The notes under the pieces: model-generated | What the model was told of the DNA's origin: nothing | The model's database searches: none | What the model saw: only the letters and a program-made list of their open reading frames with translations | Shown here: positions 8,233 to 17,714 of the stretch, piece after piece | Layout: every line of letters begins with the position of its first letter | Position numbering within the stretch: position 1 is the stretch's first letter | NCBI GenBank assembly: GCA_030765645.1 | Contig: JAVCCE010000021.1 | Coordinates: 1 to 64,000, forward strand | DNA length: 64,000 nucleotides | Direction: 5' to 3' | DNA from: Candidatus Hinthialibacter antarcticus | Lineage (GTDB): Bacteria; Hinthialibacterota; Hinthialibacteria; Hinthialibacterales; Hinthialibacteraceae | Made by a program: the position numbers and the translations under genes

Positions 8233-9174
8233 ATGCGTTATCTCACATTTCTCTTTCTCGCGCTACTCACCATTCTCTCCACCAACGCGCAGACGGGCGA
8301 CTACCCCGTCACCGAGTGTAAATCGCTGCAAGAGTTGCAGGCCGCCAAGCAACGCGGCGCGGTGTTGCTCAAGACGGGTGAACGCTACTTTGTGCGCATC
8401 GGCCCCGATTACAAAGGCCCATACGCCAGCCTGAAAACGGCGGTCGACCTGCGCCGCGACTATGAAAAACGCGCCCGCGAAGCCGGGGTGATATTGCCCT
8501 CCGCCACCGCCCCGGCTGAGCCGAACGAGGCCTACTTTAATCCCGCGACCATGATGTTTCCCTTTGTGGAAGCGCAGCCCGGCAAAGGCATTTTTCTGCT
8601 GGTCCCTAATGGGAAATTAACGTCCGCGCCTAGCGTGATGATTCACCCCGAACCGCTTTTGTATGATGAGATTGTATTTGGCGCGCTGGATATGACGCCG
8701 CCGCAGTTGCGCCCGCAAACCGCGCCCGACCAGCCCGCGCCGCCGCACCAACGCAAAATATTCTTCGCCGTCACCGGACGGGTCGCCTCCAAAGCAACCA
8801 TTGATTTTCCCACAGCGTCGCTCACGCTTTCGGTGGGCGCGGCGGTGGTCGCCAGCGACGGCGAGGTCATCTGGAAACAATACGGCGCGGTTGAAGACGA
8901 CATGAGTTTTCGCATTCTCACCCCCATGCCGCAGACGCAGCGCGTCCCGCAATATCTTTTGTTGTTCACCGTGGGCGAGGGAAAACTCGAGCGCACCTTG
9001 CGCCCCAGCGAGCGCTACCCCAGCATCGACGCGGCCCCGTATGAATATCACATCTTGTGTTCTGCCGCGCTGGAAATGGGGGACAACTGGTTCCCCCCGC
9101 TGATGGAAGCCACCAGGGAAGAATACAAAACACTGATGGAAAAAGAGAAACAGTTTGGTAAGAGAAAGCCGTAA
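8233..9174 (+). CDS. Exported protein of unknown function
   Basis: A 313-residue protein with a Sec signal peptide (MRYLTFLFLALLTILSTNAQ) and no transmembrane segment after it. I do not recognise a domain. The mature part has a short helical region (QELQAAKQRG, SLKTAVDLRRDYEKRAREAG) and then a mixed region containing SLTLSVGAAVVASDGEVIWKQ. Cys residues are few. GGAACG lies 8 bases before the ATG. It is transcribed divergently from the CgeB-like gene, across a gap of about 120 bases, so the two may share a control region. Confidence 0.7.
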   Translation: MRYLTFLFLALLTILSTNAQTGDYPVTECKSLQELQAAKQRGAVLLKTGERYFVRIGPDYKGPYASLKTAVDLRRDYEKRAREAGVILPSATAPAEPNEAYFNPATMMFPFVEAQPGKGIFLLVPNGKLTSAPSVMIHPEPLLYDEIVFGALDMTPPQLRPQTAPDQPAPPHQRKIFFAVTGRVASKATIDFPTASLTLSVGAAVVASDGEVIWKQYGAVEDDMSFRILTPMPQTQRVPQYLLLFTVGEGKLERTLRPSERYPSIDAAPYEYHILCSAALEMGDNWFPPLMEATREEYKTLMEKEKQFGKRKP

Positions 9175-9379
9175 CCACAACAACTTCTGCGTATTAAAAA
9201 GAAATCCTGACGATTGATTTGGAATTGCATTCTACAATTCGCCGTATTTTTGTCGCAAAAAAATCGCAAAATTGTCGTAATTTTGTTGCTTTTTCTGCGG
9301 TTGGTAGTTAATATAGTAGGTAGCTAGTCGATCTAATTAAGCTAGTTAAAGCAACAAAGCTTGAAAGTCGATATTAAAA

Positions 9380-9640
9380 TAAGTAGTCACCCAGTGGGGC
9401 GACAACACAAGTTAGTTAGTTGAAGAACCGTGAAATTCTCTCTATGAGAGACACGACAAGGCTCAGCAGTCGGCAAACTGCTGAGCCTATTTCATATAGG
9501 CTCCAAAACCAACCGGTCTTTTGTTTGGTCATTGACCGTTTCCTCCTTACGCTTCGAGTGATGTTTACCGCGCCGATTTTTACGGTCATATCACTAAAGT
9601 TTCAGAAGAAAACTGCCCCACTGGGCTTAAATAAAGCGTA
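9380..9640. ncRNA. Possible structured non-coding RNA
   Basis: The 9175-9989 gap has no convincing gene. Positions 9390-9400 (CCCAGTGGGGC) and 9615-9625 (GCCCCACTGGG) are perfect complements 214 bases apart. Between them is a 10-bp perfect hairpin at 9460-9487 (GGCTCAGCAG with CTGCTGAGCC, eight-base loop). Upstream DNA at 9280-9380 is AT-rich, as expected for a promoter. A 73-codon frame starting with TTG spans the hairpin but has no protein-like character. The strand and any function are unknown. Confidence 0.35.
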
Positions 9641-9734
9641 ACCAAATCAAATCAATTTTCAACTTCTTTTTTTGAACAGAAAAAAGCAGATCAAAGATTC
9701 CCGCAATTAACAAAATTTATGCTTCTTCCGGTAT

Positions 9735-9985
9735 TTGGATACTTTTTCACAAATAGAATTGAGATTTATAGAAGCCTCTTCATCAATACTTGAACTTTCG
9801 CTGTGTGTGGCATGGGTACAACTCTGTTCGCTTCAGTGCGGGCTTTCAGGCCCTTATGCACAGGCGCTCCCAGAGTTGCACCCCTACCTGATTGGTACGT
9901 CAATTTTTAATATGCCCGAATACGTTTTCTTAAACAAAATTATGGCTATCCATCAATGTAAGTACTCACTTACCGGATGAACCAA
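9735..9985. repeat. Family A element, variant type
   Basis: The 80-nt core at 9809-9888 matches the other family A cores (GGCATGGGTAC..., CAGGCGCTCCCAGAG). The flank at 9907-9985, ending in ACTTACCGGATGAACC, matches the reverse complement of 54089-54160, where the core has been lost. The element ends within a few bases of the stop codon of the GT2 gene at 9990. Confidence 0.68.
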
Positions 9986-9989
9986 ATCT

Positions 9990-10889
9990 TCACACCCACG
10001 TCCGCCGCCGTTGCGCGACGATGTAGGGGTAGCGCAGCAGCATCGCCGCCATGCGCAGGTAGTACAAATCCACATAGCGCCAAAAGGGCATGTAAGCAAA
10101 GCGCGACTTGAACGAAAAGGTCTCGCCGATCTTGTGCCGCCACGACGCCAAAAAGCGCCCCAGCCCGTAGTTCTTCAAGACGTAATACATGCGGATGCGT
10201 TCGTGATAATAATGATAGGCAATCTGCCCGCGCTCGGTGCGGCCTTGTTTGGAATAGTGATGGATGATTTTCACTTCGGAGTCGATCATCAGCCGCCAGC
10301 CGCGCTTGCGCAGTTGCAGGCACAGGTCGCCGTCTTCAAATAAATAAAAATAAAACTCGTCGAAGCCGCCCGCTTCGCGCACCGCATCGAGACGAAACAA
10401 ACTGAAGCAAGTCGACAAGATATGCGGGTCGTTGGTCATCTGCACCGACGCAGCGGGGTCGTAGTTGCCTTCCCAATCGGTGGTGGGCGAGACACACCAA
10501 ATATCCTCCATCGCCTCGTCACCGTAGATGATCCCCCCCGCGCCCGCGAGTTTCGCGTCGGCTTGCAATGTTTGAACCTGCCGCTCAATCGCGCCGGGCG
10601 TCACCAGCACCGCGTCGGAATCCATAAAGAGAACATACTCAGCATTGGCGCGTTGAATGCCCTGGTTGCGGGCGCGGCAGGCGCCGACGTTGGTCGAATT
10701 CTCGATGAGTTGAATATCCGGCTGCTGACGAAGCCAGAGCAGGCTTTCATCCGTAGAACCGTTGTCGATGATAATGATTTCGAGGTTTAAATACGCCTGC
10801 CGCCGCAACGACTCAATCGCGCGTTTGAGATCGTCCGCCCGGTTCCAACTAATAAGGACGGCGGAAACGACAGGAATCGCGTCGCTCAT
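9990..10889 (-). CDS. Family 2 glycosyltransferase
   Basis: A GT-A fold enzyme of 299 residues resembling rhamnosyltransferase-type GT2 proteins. The N-terminus shows VSAVLISWNRADDLKRAIESL and IIIIDNGSTDES, binding the nucleotide sugar, and the metal-binding FMDSDA motif at about residues 91-96. The segment GGFDEFYFYLFEDGDLCLQLRKRG is the typical acceptor/ED motif region. The sugar and acceptor cannot be told from sequence. Its ATG overlaps the stop of the upstream serine hydrolase gene by four bases (ATGA), so the two are translationally coupled. Confidence 0.9.
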   Translation of the reverse strand: MSDAIPVVSAVLISWNRADDLKRAIESLRRQAYLNLEIIIIDNGSTDESLLWLRQQPDIQLIENSTNVGACRARNQGIQRANAEYVLFMDSDAVLVTPGAIERQVQTLQADAKLAGAGGIIYGDEAMEDIWCVSPTTDWEGNYDPAASVQMTNDPHILSTCFSLFRLDAVREAGGFDEFYFYLFEDGDLCLQLRKRGWRLMIDSEVKIIHHYSKQGRTERGQIAYHYYHERIRMYYVLKNYGLGRFLASWRHKIGETFSFKSRFAYMPFWRYVDLYYLRMAAMLLRYPYIVAQRRRTWV

Positions 10890-12154
10890 TCTACAATCGC
10901 TTGATACACCAGGTTGGTGTATGTCTGCCAGCTCTGTTTTGGGTTGGTTGGGACATGTTGGCTCATAAAGACGGCGATCAGGTCTTCTTCGGGGTCAACA
11001 AAAAACAACGTGCTGGCGTATCCGCTCCAACCGTAGGTTCCCAGCGACGACAGCGTGGAACTGTACGCCTGGTCTTTCTTCACTGATACACCTAAGCCAA
11101 ACCCTGATTCTTGATCGTTATGCCAAGACGTATTATTCGCTTCGTCGCGAATCAGGTTTGTTGACATGCGTTCAATCGACTTCGGCCCCAGTACGCGTTC
11201 GCCTTCCAACTCGCCGCCGTCGAGTAGCATCTGCGCAAAGCGGGCGTAATCCATCGCGCTGGTCATCAGGCCGTGTCCGCCCGCATGTTGCACGCCGATT
11301 TTGTAGTATTTTTCTAATGGTAATCCACTGTCCGGCGCTGGTTGTATTTTGCCTTCTTTGATCGTATAGACTGTCGCCACCCGGCCCCAATCTTCTTTTG
11401 GCGTTGAGAAGCCAGCGTCTTCCATTTTGAGAGGATCAAACATGCGTTCTTGTAAAAATTCACCGAACGGCTGCCCGGCGACGACTTCGATTACCCGCGC
11501 CAATACGTCAATCGAGGCGCCGTATTCCCAGGTGGTTCCCGGTTGATGCAGCAGCGGAAATTCTGCTAGAGCGCTGATCGCGTCTTTGATGGGGTTGGCT
11601 GGATTAAACATATCGATTTCTGCATGTTTTTTCGACAGAGTAGGGCTTTTGTTTTCTGGGATGCCATAGCCAATGCCGGAGGTGTGCATGGCGAGGCGTT
11701 GCAGGGTAATTTCTGACTTGGCGGGTTCCGTTTTGACCTCGCCGTCGAGTTCGCCGATCAAGACTTGCATGTCTTTGAACTCCGGCAGGTATTTCGAAAC
11801 CGGGTCTGTCAAAAACAACTTGCCGTCTTCGACCAACATCATCAGCGCCGCGCAGGTAATGGGCTTGGTCATCGAGTAGATGCGAAACAGCGAATCCTCA
11901 TTCATCGGCGTCTTGTCTTCGATGTTTTGAAAACCATAGGCTTTAAAATGGGCGATCTTGCCTTTGCGGGCAACCAGCGACACCATGCCCGCCAACTCTC
12001 CGCGATCAACAAAGCCTTGCATGACGGCGTCGAGTTTTTCGAGCCGCTCGCTGGAAATGCCCACCTTTTCAGGCTTGGTTAGTTTGAACGAGTCGGCGTT
12101 CACGGCAACGGCGGCGAAAACTATCGCAAGGCAGCTAAACAGCAATCGTTTCAT
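10886..12154 (-). CDS. Exported serine hydrolase, beta-lactamase/EstB (class C-like) family
   Basis: From the ATG at 12154, which follows GGGAGG with about six bases spacing, the protein starts with a Sec signal (MKRLLFSCLAIVFAAVAVNA). The catalytic SxxK motif is SMTK with Ser94. The segment TWEYGASIDVLARVIEVVAGQPFGEFL holds the second active-site Tyr (YxS in place of YxN). The C-terminal GYGWSGYASTLFFVDPEEDL region completes the fold. Relatives are esterases, peptidases or beta-lactamases of the periplasm; this one is more like the esterase group than a true AmpC. A frame extension to 12181 lacks a good start. Confidence 0.88.
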   Translation of the reverse strand: MKRLLFSCLAIVFAAVAVNADSFKLTKPEKVGISSERLEKLDAVMQGFVDRGELAGMVSLVARKGKIAHFKAYGFQNIEDKTPMNEDSLFRIYSMTKPITCAALMMLVEDGKLFLTDPVSKYLPEFKDMQVLIGELDGEVKTEPAKSEITLQRLAMHTSGIGYGIPENKSPTLSKKHAEIDMFNPANPIKDAISALAEFPLLHQPGTTWEYGASIDVLARVIEVVAGQPFGEFLQERMFDPLKMEDAGFSTPKEDWGRVATVYTIKEGKIQPAPDSGLPLEKYYKIGVQHAGGHGLMTSAMDYARFAQMLLDGGELEGERVLGPKSIERMSTNLIRDEANNTSWHNDQESGFGLGVSVKKDQAYSSTLSSLGTYGWSGYASTLFFVDPEEDLIAVFMSQHVPTNPKQSWQTYTNLVYQAIVE

Positions 12155-12284
12155 GAGGTTCCTCCCGAAGTTTGTATACATAGACGCAATACCTCGGGGT
12201 TGGGTTCTGCTTGTCTCCGTCGCGGCTTATTGCCGCTGACTACGAAAGCCGCTCCACCCAATCCCCTGCGGCATTGCGTTGACA

Positions 12285-12385
12285 TTCTATAGTGGTTGCC
12301 AGAATTCTGTGCGGATAGAGTTTCCGTAACCGTATCTATCGCTGAGCCCAACGGGCGCGCTAACCGCACATATTTTGACAAACAT
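12285..12385. repeat. Structured repeat, family G, copy 1
   Basis: About 100 bases shared with 27003-27099. Base pairing predicts a three-way junction: TGTGCG (12308) with CGCACA (12365), GATAG (12314) with CTATC (12336), and GCCC-AAC-GGGC at 12346-12356. The flank TATAGTGGTTGCCAGAATT is identical in both copies. Both lie upstream of minus-strand genes. Function unknown; see the finding on family G. Confidence 0.6.
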
Positions 12386-12680
12386 TCTTGTATTTGCCTA
12401 TTGCAATCAAAGGCGGGGCGAAAGTCAATTGGCGTTAGGCCAATGCGGCGGCTTTTCGGTCTTGCATTTTTTGCAGGCTAGCCTCGTAGGGTGGATCGCG
12501 CTTTTTGACCCACCACATAATTGATTCAGATATCAACCCGTGAGATTACTTCGGCCGTCCGCTGCGGCTGACTCCCTCGTAATGACACTTGATTGGGAAA
12601 TTGCTGGCGTAAATGGCTCTTAGGTTTAAAAATGAGGTAATAGAAACTTGATTTGAGAGGATATACTATGCGATAGTGTC
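12386..12680. other. Intergenic stretch with short repeats
   Basis: No gene is seen here. A family D hairpin occurs at 12484-12515 (GTAGGGTGGATC, then GACCCACCACA) and a relative of the TGTCATTACGAGG/GAAGC repeat at 12545-12590. The promoter of the sensor kinase gene should lie in the last hundred bases, which are AT-rich and contain no obvious palindrome. Confidence 0.5.
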
Positions 12681-15600
12681 ATGAGTTTTTTTGTGGGAGC
12701 CGTGTTTGTGATTTCTCGCGCGTTTCTTTACTCTTTTGTCCTTCTGTCTTTTCTTCTGGCCCCTTTTATTGGTCATGCCCAATCTTCATTGACCGGGATT
12801 GAGCATTTTGATCGAAGGTGGGCATACCATGACTTCACCCAAGACGCAAACCTGACAAACAAATCGGTTTTTGATTTTGACTTCGACCAAGAGGGGGCCT
12901 TATGGGCCGCAGCGTCTGACGGCCTCTATCATTATGACGGCTATCAATGGAAACAGTTCACGACTGAAGATGGACTGCCCAGCGATTTCGTGCGCTGCGT
13001 TCTCGTCGCCAGCGATAAAAAATTATGGGTCGGCACAGACAAAGGCGCGGGCGTTTTTGACGGCTCTCAATTTTTGTCTTTAGGCCCGGAAGACGGGCTG
13101 TCATCGCAGAGCGTTCGCCGTATTCGTGAAACCAAAAACGGCGCCATCTGGTTCTGTTGCGACCGCTGGCCTGATATCAATACTGCAGGCGGGGCCGTAC
13201 GGTTATTGAACGGGCAGTGGTCAACCTATACGCTCGAATCCGGCCTGCCGAACGACCATGTGATGGATGTATTTGAAGACAGCCAGTCGCGCTTGTTTTT
13301 TCTGACCGCGAGCGGCATTTATCAACTTTCTGATGATGAATGGCTTCCCATTATTTCTCCCAGTGATTTTGACGGCGATTTGCAATTCTGGAGCATGGCT
13401 GAAACAGAGCAAGGAGATCTCATCGCATCAACTCATAAGGGTATCTATCAGTTCGCCAACGACGAGTGGACCTTTTACGCTGATATAAACCGCAGCGAAG
13501 TGTACCCTTTCATTGTTCCTCAATTGGTCGTATACGGAGATGACCTGCTTTCATTCTTGCCAACCGCTGCGCCAAACGAACAAGCGCTGCATCGTTTTGT
13601 GGATGGGAGTTTCTCACCCATTGAAGACAGCCAAATCGATGTCGGCGACCTTTTTAACCAACAACTCAAAGCAGCGCCCGACGGTTCGGTGTGGGGATGC
13701 GGAGACGGCTTTATCTTTCGCGCGTTTCCTCCCGAGTTACTAACGATGATGAGGTACGCCCAGTTCCCGCCGTCGGCGTTTTTAGACAACCGCGACCAAC
13801 TATGGTTTATTGGCGACGATGCTCACATACGGCTCGTCGATGAAGAATGGAGCGAATGGCGGAACAATTTGGGGGCATATTTTATTGATTCAGAAAGCAA
13901 TGTTTGGAACTATGATTTAGAAAAAATCGTACTTCAAAAACAGACCACTGAAGTTCAATATCTCTTCACCGATCTTGGCCTCAGCCAAATTGACGGACAT
14001 TTAACCGGCAACAACGGTCATGTCTGGTTATATGGCACAGGCCCGCAAGGCAACCGGGTCTTGCTTCACTTTGATGGTGGAAGTTTTCAACGGGTCGAGT
14101 CGGAGTTGTTGGAAGGCAAAGATTTTTCGAGTGGACTCGTCACAGAAGACGGCAATCTTTTTATTATTTTCTCAACAGGCCAGCAAAACCAATACGCCGT
14201 ATTGAAAGTCAGTTCTGGCGGTCAACAGGTAAACGCTTATTCGCTATCTGCATTATTTTATGGTTTGCCCAGCCTCTTTTCTGACGCCGCCAATTCATTG
14301 TGGATTTATCAGGGCCCAGTCATCAAAACATACGACTATGAGATGAACCCAATTGACCGCGATTTGGGATTTTTAGACGATAGCATGGTCCGTTATATTT
14401 TTAAAAGCGACCATTGCCTCTGGTTTCCGTGCAGCGGTCAAAATAACGGCGAGTTGGGCATTTTTCGACTAGACGGCGACCAGATCAAATTTTACCCAAC
14501 CCAAAGCGCCGTCAATTTTGGCGAGCAGTTATATGACGGGAGTATTTTTTTGGGCGCATTAGGCGCCTTGTTTCAAATTGATCCTTCGCTGAGTAAGGAG
14601 CCGATTCAGTATCTCCTGTCAAAAGATGATTACATCTATTCTGTGAACAAAGACGCCCAAGAGCATTTATGGGTTGGCTATGGCGAAGATATTTTCCATG
14701 TCATCAATAATGAAAAACCGCCAGACACCGAAGTAGTAAGTGAAATTCGTCAAGTTGTTCGAGGTGAGCAGTATCACGCGCAATGCGCCGCCATTGCCTA
14801 TATGAAGCCTCGCGGTTATGAAAACAATATCACTTTTTCATGGAAGTATGACGATGCGCCTTGGAGCGAGTTTGAACGCGTAGACGATTTTGTCATCGTT
14901 GTGAATTCACAGAATTATTCACTGGGCCGTCACACTCTGTATGTCAGGTCGCGCGACCAGGGCCTTAAAATTGATCCAACTCCAGCGAGTTTGTCATTCA
15001 CCATCTTGCCTTTGCCCATTCAGCAACAACCCTGGTTCGCGCCCGCCATTTCGGCCTTGTTTATTTTTATTGTTTTCTTATGTATTTTCACAACGCTTAT
15101 GGCAATGAAATTAAAGCGCAGCCAGCGTCTATTGGCCCATCACTCGCTCAATCTCGAAAAAACGGTCGGCCACCAAGAACAAGAAATCGGCGCGACCAAA
15201 CAGATGCTTCAGCTCATACTAAACTCTGTCCCTGATTTTATTTTCTGGAAAGACCGCAATTGCGTCTATATAGGATGCAACCAGAATTTCGCTGTAGTAG
15301 CGGGCGTTGGCTCTCCAAATGAAATCATCGGCAAGACAGACTATGAACTCGCCTGGAAAAAAGAAGAAGCCGACTTCTTTATAGAATGCGACCGACGGGT
15401 GATGGACTCAAACACGCCCGAACTTCATCTTATCGAGCCACAACTTCAATCGAATGGAAAACACGCCTGGCTTGATACCAACAAGATTCCACTGCACGAC
15501 CAGGACGGCAATGTCATCGGCGTGTTGGGGACTTATGAAGATATTACAGAAAAAATGAAGGCGGAAAAAGACAACAAAAAACTTCAGTCCGATTTAGAAC

Positions 15601-16730
15601 AATCCAGAAAGATTGAGTCGGTCGGTCGGCTGGCGGGCGGCGTAGCCCATGACTTTAACAATATGTTAAGCGTCATTTTGGGCCACTCCGAACTGGCGAT
15701 TGGACAGGTCAAATCATCGGACATGATTTACGTCAACTTGCAAGAGATTATGAAAGCCGCCAAACACTCAGCCGAATTAACCCGCCAACTGCTTGCGTTC
15801 GCCCGCAAACAGACCATCTCTCCGAAGGTTGTGAATTTAAACGAAACCGTTGATTCGATGATGAAAATGTTAAAGCGGTTGATTGGCGAAGATATCAACC
15901 TGGTTTGGGCGCCCGGCGCCCCGTTGTGGCTTGTCAGAGTTGACCCCACTCAGCTAGACCAAATTATGATCAACCTGTGCGTCAACGCCCGCGACGCGAT
16001 CAAAGGCGTTGGCAAAGTCACCATTGAAACCAATAACCAGCCGGTTGATGATGAGAGTTGCGCCGACAAACCGGGATTTATCGCTGGCGATTATGTCAGG
16101 CTTTCTGTCACCGATAACGGGGTTGGCATGAGCAACGACATCGTGAATCAAATTTTTGAACCGTTTTTTACGACGAAAAAAACCGGCAAAGGGACCGGCC
16201 TGGGGCTCGCGACCATCTATGGAATCGTGAAACAAAACAATGGTTACATTGATGTAGATAGCGAAGAGGGAGAAGGCTCGTGTTTTACGATCTACCTGCC
16301 CCGCTACCAGGGCGAAACCGTCCATAAAAACCCGGCCGCTTCCATCGCAGAAAACGCGCGCGGAACCGAAACGGTTTTGTTAGTCGAAGATGAACCGGCG
16401 CTTTTAGAACTGACGACGCAAATCGTCAATCAGCTTGGCTACCACACCCTGACCGCCGATTCACCGGACGAGGCGCTTAAGGTTGTCAGTGAATATAACG
16501 GCGAGATTCATTTATTATTAACGGACGTCATCATGCCGGAGATGAACGGAAGAGAACTGGCAAAGCGCTTGGGAGAGCGATATCCAGGCGTCAAACTATT
16601 GTTCATGTCAGGCTATACATCTGACGTCATCGCCCATCATGGTATTTTGGATGATGATGTGGTGTTCATCCAAAAACCGTTCACCGCCTCCGCGCTGTCA
16701 ATCAAACTTCGCGAAGCGCTCAATCAATAA
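12681..16730 (+). CDS. Hybrid sensor histidine kinase with Reg_prop propeller input
   Basis: A 1349-residue membrane signalling protein. Order: signal/anchor at about 1-34; repeated two-component propeller units to about 690 (FDFDQEGALWAAASDGLYHYDG, DGLPSDFVRCV); a Y_Y_Y domain at about 715-770; a transmembrane helix at about 788-812; a short coiled coil; a PAS domain at about 838-960; HisKA with His990 in GGVAHDFNNML; an ATPase domain (NLCVNARDAI, DNGVGM, GKGTGLGLATIYGIV); and a receiver with phospho-acceptor Asp1282 in LLTDVIMPEMNG. The periplasmic propellers presumably sense a ligand. Unlike the Bacteroidetes sugar sensors, it ends after the receiver with no DNA-binding domain, so output must go through another protein. 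No response-regulator gene is adjacent. Confidence 0.92.
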   Translation: MSFFVGAVFVISRAFLYSFVLLSFLLAPFIGHAQSSLTGIEHFDRRWAYHDFTQDANLTNKSVFDFDFDQEGALWAAASDGLYHYDGYQWKQFTTEDGLPSDFVRCVLVASDKKLWVGTDKGAGVFDGSQFLSLGPEDGLSSQSVRRIRETKNGAIWFCCDRWPDINTAGGAVRLLNGQWSTYTLESGLPNDHVMDVFEDSQSRLFFLTASGIYQLSDDEWLPIISPSDFDGDLQFWSMAETEQGDLIASTHKGIYQFANDEWTFYADINRSEVYPFIVPQLVVYGDDLLSFLPTAAPNEQALHRFVDGSFSPIEDSQIDVGDLFNQQLKAAPDGSVWGCGDGFIFRAFPPELLTMMRYAQFPPSAFLDNRDQLWFIGDDAHIRLVDEEWSEWRNNLGAYFIDSESNVWNYDLEKIVLQKQTTEVQYLFTDLGLSQIDGHLTGNNGHVWLYGTGPQGNRVLLHFDGGSFQRVESELLEGKDFSSGLVTEDGNLFIIFSTGQQNQYAVLKVSSGGQQVNAYSLSALFYGLPSLFSDAANSLWIYQGPVIKTYDYEMNPIDRDLGFLDDSMVRYIFKSDHCLWFPCSGQNNGELGIFRLDGDQIKFYPTQSAVNFGEQLYDGSIFLGALGALFQIDPSLSKEPIQYLLSKDDYIYSVNKDAQEHLWVGYGEDIFHVINNEKPPDTEVVSEIRQVVRGEQYHAQCAAIAYMKPRGYENNITFSWKYDDAPWSEFERVDDFVIVVNSQNYSLGRHTLYVRSRDQGLKIDPTPASLSFTILPLPIQQQPWFAPAISALFIFIVFLCIFTTLMAMKLKRSQRLLAHHSLNLEKTVGHQEQEIGATKQMLQLILNSVPDFIFWKDRNCVYIGCNQNFAVVAGVGSPNEIIGKTDYELAWKKEEADFFIECDRRVMDSNTPELHLIEPQLQSNGKHAWLDTNKIPLHDQDGNVIGVLGTYEDITEKMKAEKDNKKLQSDLEQSRKIESVGRLAGGVAHDFNNMLSVILGHSELAIGQVKSSDMIYVNLQEIMKAAKHSAELTRQLLAFARKQTISPKVVNLNETVDSMMKMLKRLIGEDINLVWAPGAPLWLVRVDPTQLDQIMINLCVNARDAIKGVGKVTIETNNQPVDDESCADKPGFIAGDYVRLSVTDNGVGMSNDIVNQIFEPFFTTKKTGKGTGLGLATIYGIVKQNNGYIDVDSEEGEGSCFTIYLPRYQGETVHKNPAASIAENARGTETVLLVEDEPALLELTTQIVNQLGYHTLTADSPDEALKVVSEYNGEIHLLLTDVIMPEMNGRELAKRLGERYPGVKLLFMSGYTSDVIAHHGILDDDVVFIQKPFTASALSIKLREALNQ

Positions 16731-16733
16731 GAT

Positions 16734-17714
16734 TTAATGATTCCCGTATATCTTCGCTAAGCGGTCGCGCCAGTCGGCAAGGTAGGCTTTGCGCCATCGG
16801 TTGACCGTCTTGGCGCCGGGAAAATTCTTTTCGCGCAGGTCTTCAGATTGGTCGTCACGCCACCAATGCTTGCGGCCTTCTTGCTTGATGAAGCGCCCGC
16901 CCCAATGCGGGCTTTCAGGGTTGTTCGGATCGCCCTTAAGCAAGTAGGCGACCGAGGGCGTGTCGCCCATCTTGATAGCGTTGTTTTTTAAGGGCGCGAA
17001 ATACTTGCCCAAGGCGCCGCTCTCTTTGATGAAGGCGTTAATAAAAGTCTGGTTGCCCCAATCGCCGTCTTGCTTGCCGCCCACATACCATCCGCGAAAC
17101 GTCGTGTCGCAATAGATCATCCACAGGTCGGAGTGATGTTGGTCGATATAGGCGAAGGCGTGTTCATCCATGCGTTGGTTCCAACTGGCGATGAAGTACA
17201 CCCGGATTTTCTCTTTGATCGAAGGGTCGTCATGCAGCGCCTGGGCCACGTCGGTGATCGAACCCCAGACGAGAACATACAACGGGCGCGGGTCGTTGCG
17301 CCGAGCGCATTCGATGATCCACTTTGAGCCGTCGGTGGGCTGTCTGAAACCCGCTGCGGGCGCGGGTTCGGTCGCGCCTTGCTTACACAGATCGCGCAAT
17401 GTTTCTGGCGTCGGGAACTTCGGCGAGGCGGCTTTGAAAGAAGCAAAGTCACTTTCGTACAGGTCAATCACTTTGAGATAATCGGCCGTACGTCCCGCGT
17501 GGGGCGGCGACGACACCAGCCCTTCGAGGTCAAACAAGTCAGCGTAATGAAGATAGTGGACCAACGACTGGTCGTCGTCATCGTCGCTGCCGCCGATGTC
17601 AGAGGAAATCAATACGCGATAGCGCTCACCGTCGAGCGCGCCGCCATTCGGTTCCGCAAATGATACACATACAAACGAAACAAATAGTAGAATGGCGGCG
17701 AAGATACGCATCAT
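16734..17714 (-). CDS. Exported DUF1593 protein (nucleoside-hydrolase-like)
   Basis: A 326-residue exported protein. It has a Sec signal ([21 protein letters not shown]) and then an Asp-rich N-terminal motif, SSDIGGSDDDDDQSLVHYL, resembling the Ca-binding DxDxxxDD of nucleoside hydrolases. Family relatives include cellulose-binding or sugar-acting proteins (Sde182-like), but the substrate is unknown. Other conserved blocks are LYVLVWGSITDVAQAL and MGDTPSVAYLLKGDPNNPESPHWGGRF. Its ATG overlaps the TAA of argG by one base (TAATG). Downstream it converges with the sensor kinase gene, three bases from its stop. Confidence 0.85.
   Translation of the reverse strand: MMRIFAAILLFVSFVCVSFAEPNGGALDGERYRVLISSDIGGSDDDDDQSLVHYLHYADLFDLEGLVSSPPHAGRTADYLKVIDLYESDFASFKAASPKFPTPETLRDLCKQGATEPAPAAGFRQPTDGSKWIIECARRNDPRPLYVLVWGSITDVAQALHDDPSIKEKIRVYFIASWNQRMDEHAFAYIDQHHSDLWMIYCDTTFRGWYVGGKQDGDWGNQTFINAFIKESGALGKYFAPLKNNAIKMGDTPSVAYLLKGDPNNPESPHWGGRFIKQEGRKHWWRDDQSEDLREKNFPGAKTVNRWRKAYLADWRDRLAKIYGNH

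Noticed and set aside
9420-9641. A 73-codon plus frame beginning with TTG
   Set aside because: It spans a perfect hairpin and an inverted-repeat arm and lacks a ribosome-binding site and family resemblance.
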